DNA of 64,000 nt from Fomes fomentarius (lineage: Eukaryota; Basidiomycota; Agaricomycetes; Polyporales; Polyporaceae). How positions within the stretch are numbered: position 1 is the first letter of the stretch; the number at the start of each line of letters is the position of its first letter. Positions 59,018 to 64,000 of this stretch are shown here, in pieces. Below the pieces are notes generated by a model. That model was not told where the DNA came from. It made no database searches and saw only the letters and a list, made by a program, of their open reading frames with translations. The position numbers were made by a program, and so were the translations under genes. Location: contig JABYQN010000004.1 of assembly GCA_022606135.1 (NCBI GenBank), positions 992,001-1,056,000 of the forward strand, written 5' to 3'.

Positions 59018-60546
59018 TTACACCAAAGCAACGAGGCCCAGTCCAGTCGCCCAGTACACGTAGAGATCGTTGAGCGTGAGAAGTCGGAACATCGTTAGAC
59101 TTGGAACAGCAAGCTCTGGAGATTCGGCAGGAACGTCCTGCAAGACAAACACCAAGTCGTCAGCTAGAGAAGTGAAGTGATCATGGCCAGTCACTTACAC
59201 TGCGCCGAGACCGGCGGCGAACGCGAGAGCACCCCACGCCAAAGACTTACGCTCTGGGGGGAGCTGCGAACGCACCCTGTTATTGGTAGCGATCGCACGC
59301 TCGCCGACCTCTCCCTCTCCTGGCTCCTTGAACTTGAACCGGTACTCCTTTGGCTCCTCCTCGCGCGATCGTTTGGCCAATGACACATCCGCTGCTTCCT
59401 CCTGCGACTTTTCCTCCTGGCTTGCAGTAGGCTCGGTGGCCTTCGTCTTCGCCGCTCGCTCCGCCTTGAGCTTGGCGATGAGCTCCTTCTGCTCTTGGAC
59501 ATCTTCGTGCATTTTCGGTTCTGCAACCTTTGCCGCCTCAACGTCGTCATCGACAGCAGTCTCATCAGATCCTGCCGGCGTGGGCATATCTTCACGAGCG
59601 GCTCGTCGAGACCGTGGCGTCTTCGCAGGTGATGGTGCCACTAGAGGTTGCATGGGGACTGTAGTAGCGGGTGGGCTGCGAAGCCGGGTGGACCGTCGAG
59701 TAGGAGAGGTAACACCACGGGAGGAAGGTGACGACAAAGGTTTCTCGGCCGGTGTGGGCGGAGGAACCGTTGTGGCTGCAGGTGCTGGGATAGGGGAGGC
59801 GGGGGAGGCTTCACGACGACGCTTAGCAGGGGCAGGCCCGGGCTCCGCTACTGGAGAGGCGTTGGGAGTAGGTTGTTGTTGGCCCTTGCGGCGGAAAGTG
59901 GTGTTTGGATCGGGCACCGCAGTTGCGAGGGAGGGGATGATGTGACCGAGGTGGTAGGTGTCGGCGAGATAGAGCGCGACGTCGGGGGTGACCCAGTGGC
60001 CGGCGAATCGTGCCTTGCCAGACTTGTTCGCACCAGAGGTGTCAAAACTGAGCTTGATCCAGTTCACTTCATTCTTCTCGGCCTCCTCGCTCGCGGTCGG
60101 GAAGGCGGCACGGAACATAGTGGTTACGGATATCGCGCCAGTGTCTAGTCTGCGTAGGATGAAGGCGTGGCCACCTCCAGGCTATTCGATGGTCAATACG
60201 CGGGTGCAAGAACACGCGATAGACGCGATAAAGAAGTGAGGAGGGGCGGAGGTACGCACAGTAGAGATCTTAACCCGTCCAACCTGCACCAGTCTGTTAG
60301 ATGCGCGCGCGAATGAAGCGCGATAGACGTACAATAGTTGTGGCTCCATCTCTCACAATCTCCTGGAACTTGACCGGAGGTGGTTTGGATGTATCCACTG
60401 GGGTATGAAGTCAGTTCTCGGACTTCTGGGACGAGATCAGGAAGAGACGGACTGGTTCTGATGTGGGGATTGACATGTTCTTCCGGTAGAGGTGATCGCG
60501 GAATGCCGGGCTTAGGCACGGCGAAGTGCTTTGGAGTAGCAGGCAT
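59018..60546 (-). CDS. Bqt4-like inner nuclear membrane protein (APSES/KilA-N domain, tail-anchored)
   Basis: The start MPATPKHFAVPKPGIPRSPL is at 60546 and the stop TAA at 59018-59020. After NPHIRTSPSLPDLVPE an intron with donor GTCCGA (about 62 nt) seems to join EIVRDGATTI; then VGRVKISTPGGGHAFILRRL and AISVTTMFRAAFPTASEE, FAGHWVTPDVALYLADTYHL and AVPDPNTTFRRKG. This is the APSES-like DNA-binding fold of fission-yeast Bqt4, which anchors telomeres to the nuclear envelope and binds other membrane proteins. A Pro/Ser/Lys-rich region with a coiled coil (KELIAKLKAERAAKTK) follows. The last exon ends in a hydrophobic segment (LYVYWATGLGLVALV), a tail anchor; a first hydrophobic stretch (WGALAFAAGLGAV) precedes it. 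The assignment rests on motif pattern, and the early exon boundaries are uncertain. Confidence 0.78.
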
Positions 60547-60987
60547 CGCGAGAGTGAGGCGCGAGACAGAAGTCAAGCGAGGAGGAGCGTGTCTGAGTCG
60601 CGATCTCGCAACAAGTGCAGGGCGCGTTGTGGCAGGAGTAAACACGTCCTTCTCCCCACGCCTCATCTTCAATCTCCGCTTTACCCTCCGCTCGCTCGGC
60701 AACCATATATGGCATCCCTCGGCCTCCTGCTGCAGGCGCCTATTGTTTTTCGTATACATCCCAATTGCCTTGTCCGGATCCGTTGCTTTGTGCTCATGAA
60801 CTTTGCAATCACTGGATGTCTGAGTCTAAGTAAGTGCGGACAGGCGTTGGTAGGCGGCACATTCCCTAGGCAACTCCCAGGTCACACAGAACAACGAAGC
60901 GCTGTCCTACTGTCAAGCTTAGGCTTTAGCTGCAGACTACAGTATTGTGTACAATCCATCGAGTTCACTTCTAAGTGCGCGCACTAC
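60547..60987. other. Intergenic region between same-strand genes
   Basis: About 440 bp between the phosphofructokinase stop and the Bqt4-like start, both on the minus strand. It holds the 3' UTR of the former and the promoter of the latter; no gene seen. Confidence 0.45.
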
Positions 60988-63900
60988 TCAGTGTGCTGGC
61001 GCGTCTTGTTGTCTATCTCTTTCCTTGGCTAGAATCTGGGGGCGAGCCACAAGCGCCTCGACCAGCTGATGGAAATTGTCCCACCACGCATGGAGACCTC
61101 TGCGGTTCTTCATGTCTGCGTGTACGACCATGTCTTGCACAGGCACCCATTGCACCGACGTTCCCTGAATTGTGATGACTGCCGCGCTCTCGGGAGGTGC
61201 TTGCTTCGTCCGGCTCTGCTGTTTCAGCAGTTGCTCGTGATGCATCTCGATGAAGTTCATGCACTTGAGCGACAGTCGTACGGCGCGCGTTCGGTCCGTG
61301 GGTGACGGGATGCCGCCCTGGAGAGTGTGGCCGAGGGAAGCCGAACGCGAGTCGAAGAGCGAGCCACCTTCTTCCTTGAACATCTTCATGATCATCTCCG
61401 TGGTGTAGACGTCAGATGAGATCTCATTTCTGTTCCCGTAAGATTAGCATACTGAAGGAGCGTGTACTGCCAAAAAGCTATACCTGAGGACGAGACGACC
61501 TTCGCTTTTGCCCTTCGCATCTAGAGCGTACCTCCGCTTCAAGTACTTAACGTCGTTGCGCAACATATCAAGGTCGATACCACGTTCCGGCGTGTACACG
61601 ATGCATGCGCCCGTCTGTCGAGTCATTTAGCCAAACAGACACATGAACGTATTCTTCACGAGATACTCACCGCGAGCGCACCCATCGTCGCGATGTACCC
61701 GCACTTCCCACCTTGCGTCTCCACAACAAACACCCGGTTCCTACTCGCGGAAGCACTCTGCTTGATAGCATCACATGCATCCACCAGCGCGTTCAAACTC
61801 GTGTCGCTTCCAAGACTGAACTCTGTCAACGGCACGTTGTTCGAGATTGTCGCCGGCAAATGCGCGATAGGGATATTGAACGCTGGGTAGTGCTTCCTCC
61901 CCTGCTCAAGAATCAGCAGAGAGCTGAACGCCTCAAAACCCCCAATCATGATGAAGGCATGGAAGTTGTACTGCTGGAACTTGGCCGCCACTGCACCAAG
62001 GTCGATGTCGGGGAGCTTGCGGTTCGTGCCGAGCTCGGACCCACCGCGCGACATCCAGTTGTCGACGCCGAGCCAGGAGAACTGGTGGACATTATCATCG
62101 AGCAGGCCGATGAAGCCGTTGTGGATGGCAAACGGCTTGTGTCCTTGACGGATGCAATAGTGTACTGCGGCGCGCGTTGCGGCATTCATTCCACCTGCAG
62201 GGGCGCCAACGCTATGAAACTTGAGAACGGCATGACTACCGCCATTCGTGATAATACTCACTGCATGATAGCGACACGCATTCGCTATGGAAACGTCATT
62301 CAGCTCACGATACTTCGCACAAGTTGCCATGGTGGTACTCACAAGATAGTGAGGGAGCTTGGGTTCACTTTCGAGTATAGAGGTCGCGTAGAATCCGTCA
62401 AGAGTCTCCCGGAATTCGGGATCACGCAGTGACATGGCCTTCTCGAAATCCTTCTCAGCGATTGCTTGAGCAACTTCACGAGTCTATGAAGATGACTAAA
62501 TGCATCGCCTTCTGGTAAATTACTGCCAGACGTACCTGTTTCACCGCTTCCATGAGAGGAACTCGAGTGATCTTGTTCTCCCGTACCCCGATCATGTAAG
62601 AAGGTGTGTCCGGGGTGGCCTCGAGAAGAGCCTCTACTGCTTCGACACCTTGCAGAGTCGGCTTTCATAGCGACTTTTCATTTATGGAATCAGATTCGTA
62701 TGACGGAGGGCAGCATACCATAATCCGGTCGATGGCACATGGCCTACCACCGCGCTGGGTATGTCCAAGCGTTGTGACCCTCGTGTCTAGTCCAAGGCGT
62801 TCTCGGAGAATGTCCTTGACCTGGTCGACCTTTATAGGCTGGAGCTTGGAGTCGATAGCGCCTTCTGCAACAATCACGATCGTCTTGCGCTTCCCAATGT
62901 CTCGATGCTACCGCAGTATCAGCGTTGTCGCGCTAAGATGCGCACAGCAGTCGCTCACACTTTGGATCATACTGCACATCTCGTCCGCCCACTTGTCCGC
63001 ATCGGGCGGGCTCTCGGGGATGAAGATGAAGTCCGCACCGGAACTGGTAAGTCCGTTAGTTCAAATATTCTCCTATACGGAGGAAAGCTACACATACCTG
63101 ACGCCGGCCATGAGCGCGAGCCAACCACAATGCCTACCCATAACCTCTAGCACGAACGCGCGCGAGTGCGAGTACGCAGTCGAGTTGATGTTATCAATGG
63201 ACTCGCAAATACGGTGCAGCGCGGTCGGCGCGCCGATGGTGAGGTCCGTCATAGACATGTCGTTGTCGATGGATCCCACAAGCCCGACGATCTTAAGGTG
63301 GGCATGCTTTGTTGCTTGCGCCTCGGTGATTACGCCTTGGGTGCGCAGTTCATTCACTAGCCCTGGCCACTCCGCGCGGAAGACGTCGGCACCGGTGAGG
63401 GAACCGTCCCCTCCGCAGACTACGAGAGCGTCGATGCCCTCCTTGATCAAATTGTGTGCCGCGGTGAGACGTCCCTCGTGCGTGCGGAAGGCAGTCGAAC
63501 GTGCGGTCCCAATGAGTGTTCCTCCCTAATGTGATGCTTGAGATCAAGTTCGAATGACACGACAAGAGTAGAGATGCGGTGGCTAGTCCACCTTGTGTCC
63601 CATTTGGTCCATTTCTCTCGGTTGTAGGGGACGCTACACGCAGCGAAAGATAGAGATAGGACTCACTTCAGAGAACCAACCGCGTACATCGTCCCACCCG
63701 ACCCGGACGATATAACGGCCTTTCAGCGTCCTGCCACCGGGATGATCACTGGTGCCATCTTTCAGTAGCTCTCCATCGCCATAGCGGAGGTTATGCGAGA
63801 AGCTCTCTGTTCCTTGCACTTCTTCGGTCTTGATGCGAGGGGATGTGTTACCCTTCTCCGGGACAGTCTGAACGTGACGGTGACCTTCAGAGTTACCGCG

Positions 63901-64000
63901 AACGAGTCCTTCGTATCCCTCACGGACGATCCATGTCTCGCAGCCTCTGTCGGGTGTCGGTGCGTCAATATACGCGCATATACAAGAGCAGATCGTACTT
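60988..64000 (-). CDS. ATP-dependent 6-phosphofructokinase, N-terminus beyond right edge
   Basis: The gene enters at the right edge and ends at 60988 ([11 protein letters not shown]). It phosphorylates fructose 6-phosphate to the 1,6-bisphosphate, the committed step of glycolysis. The N-terminal catalytic half shows [15 protein letters not shown] (ATP site), [15 protein letters not shown] with the catalytic Asp, [16 protein letters not shown] and [15 protein letters not shown]. The C-terminal half repeats the fold with degenerate sites ([68 protein letters not shown]), typical of eukaryotic tandem PFKs, where it binds allosteric effectors such as fructose 2,6-bisphosphate. Several short introns interrupt it. 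About 150-200 residues, including the fungal N-terminal extension and first ATP-site strand, should lie outside the window. Confidence 0.93.

Noticed and set aside
61713..62432. 239-codon plus-strand open frame
   Set aside because: It is the antisense shadow of the conserved C-terminal half of phosphofructokinase.
1..64000. CRISPR arrays, bacterial operons, rRNA genes or intact transposons
   Set aside because: No regularly spaced repeats, no bacterial gene organisation, no rRNA-like stretch and no transposase or reverse transcriptase motif were seen on either strand.

Overview
The window looks like chromosomal DNA of a filamentous basidiomycete, most likely an Agaricomycete (polypore or wood-decay type). 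The evidence is about twenty protein genes cut by many short GT-AG introns (mostly 50-65 nt), TATA boxes close upstream of secreted-protein genes, and protein families typical of that group: tandem sedolisins, a fungal DUF6534 membrane protein, a Skg3/Caf120-type PH protein and a Bqt4-type nuclear envelope protein. Species cannot be told from the sequence alone. Exon boundaries below were placed by eye and checked for reading-phase consistency; no alignment or RNA data were available.

Layout, left to right. 1-3066 (-): 5' part of a large coiled-coil protein that runs off the left edge. 4488-10155 (+): two tandem secreted S53 proteases. 12690-15070 (+): conserved basidiomycete protein of unknown role. 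16146-17967 (-): cytosolic periplasmic-binding-protein-like (Ca3427/NMT1-type) protein. 19371-24946 (+): 1,691-residue PH-domain protein of the Skg3/Caf120 group. 25431-26969 (-): NADP-dependent MDR reductase, divergent from a 19-exon peroxisomal-type citrate synthase (27533-30094, +). 30462-31308 (+): small GPI-anchored wall protein. 32595-33074 (+): KEOPS subunit Pcc1. 33279-35104 (-): Ebp1/PA2G4-like protein. 35601-38048 (-): SAM methyltransferase with a probable frameshift. 38295-38907 (+): complex I subunit NDUFB8-like. 39070-43348 (-) and 43650-44974 (+): divergent Rad2/XPG nuclease and Iws1/Spn1 elongation factor.

45-56 kb is gene-poor and partly decayed. It holds a many-exon DUF6534 membrane protein gene (about 47.6-49.8 kb, -), possible remnants of unknown genes, an intact secreted protein made of two eight-cysteine modules (52903-53703, +), and a broken inverted copy of the 16-18 kb gene (about 54.0-55.6 kb, +). 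56182-58081 (-): trypsin-fold protease with a helical insert and a start codon apparently split by an intron. 59018-60546 (-): Bqt4-like tail-anchored protein. 60988 to the right edge (-): 6-phosphofructokinase, missing its N-terminus.

Most genes are unrelated housekeeping neighbours and there is no obvious metabolic or defence cluster. The most interesting signals are gene-structural. In the citrate synthase, splicing of the last intron decides whether the protein ends in the peroxisomal signal SKL or stops just before it, and a 3-nt exon next to the catalytic Asp seems needed to make the conserved active-site sequence. Other points of interest are a cluster of four LC8-type QT motifs in the first gene, the split start codon and helical insert of the protease, and the 37-kb-apart inverted gene/pseudogene pair.
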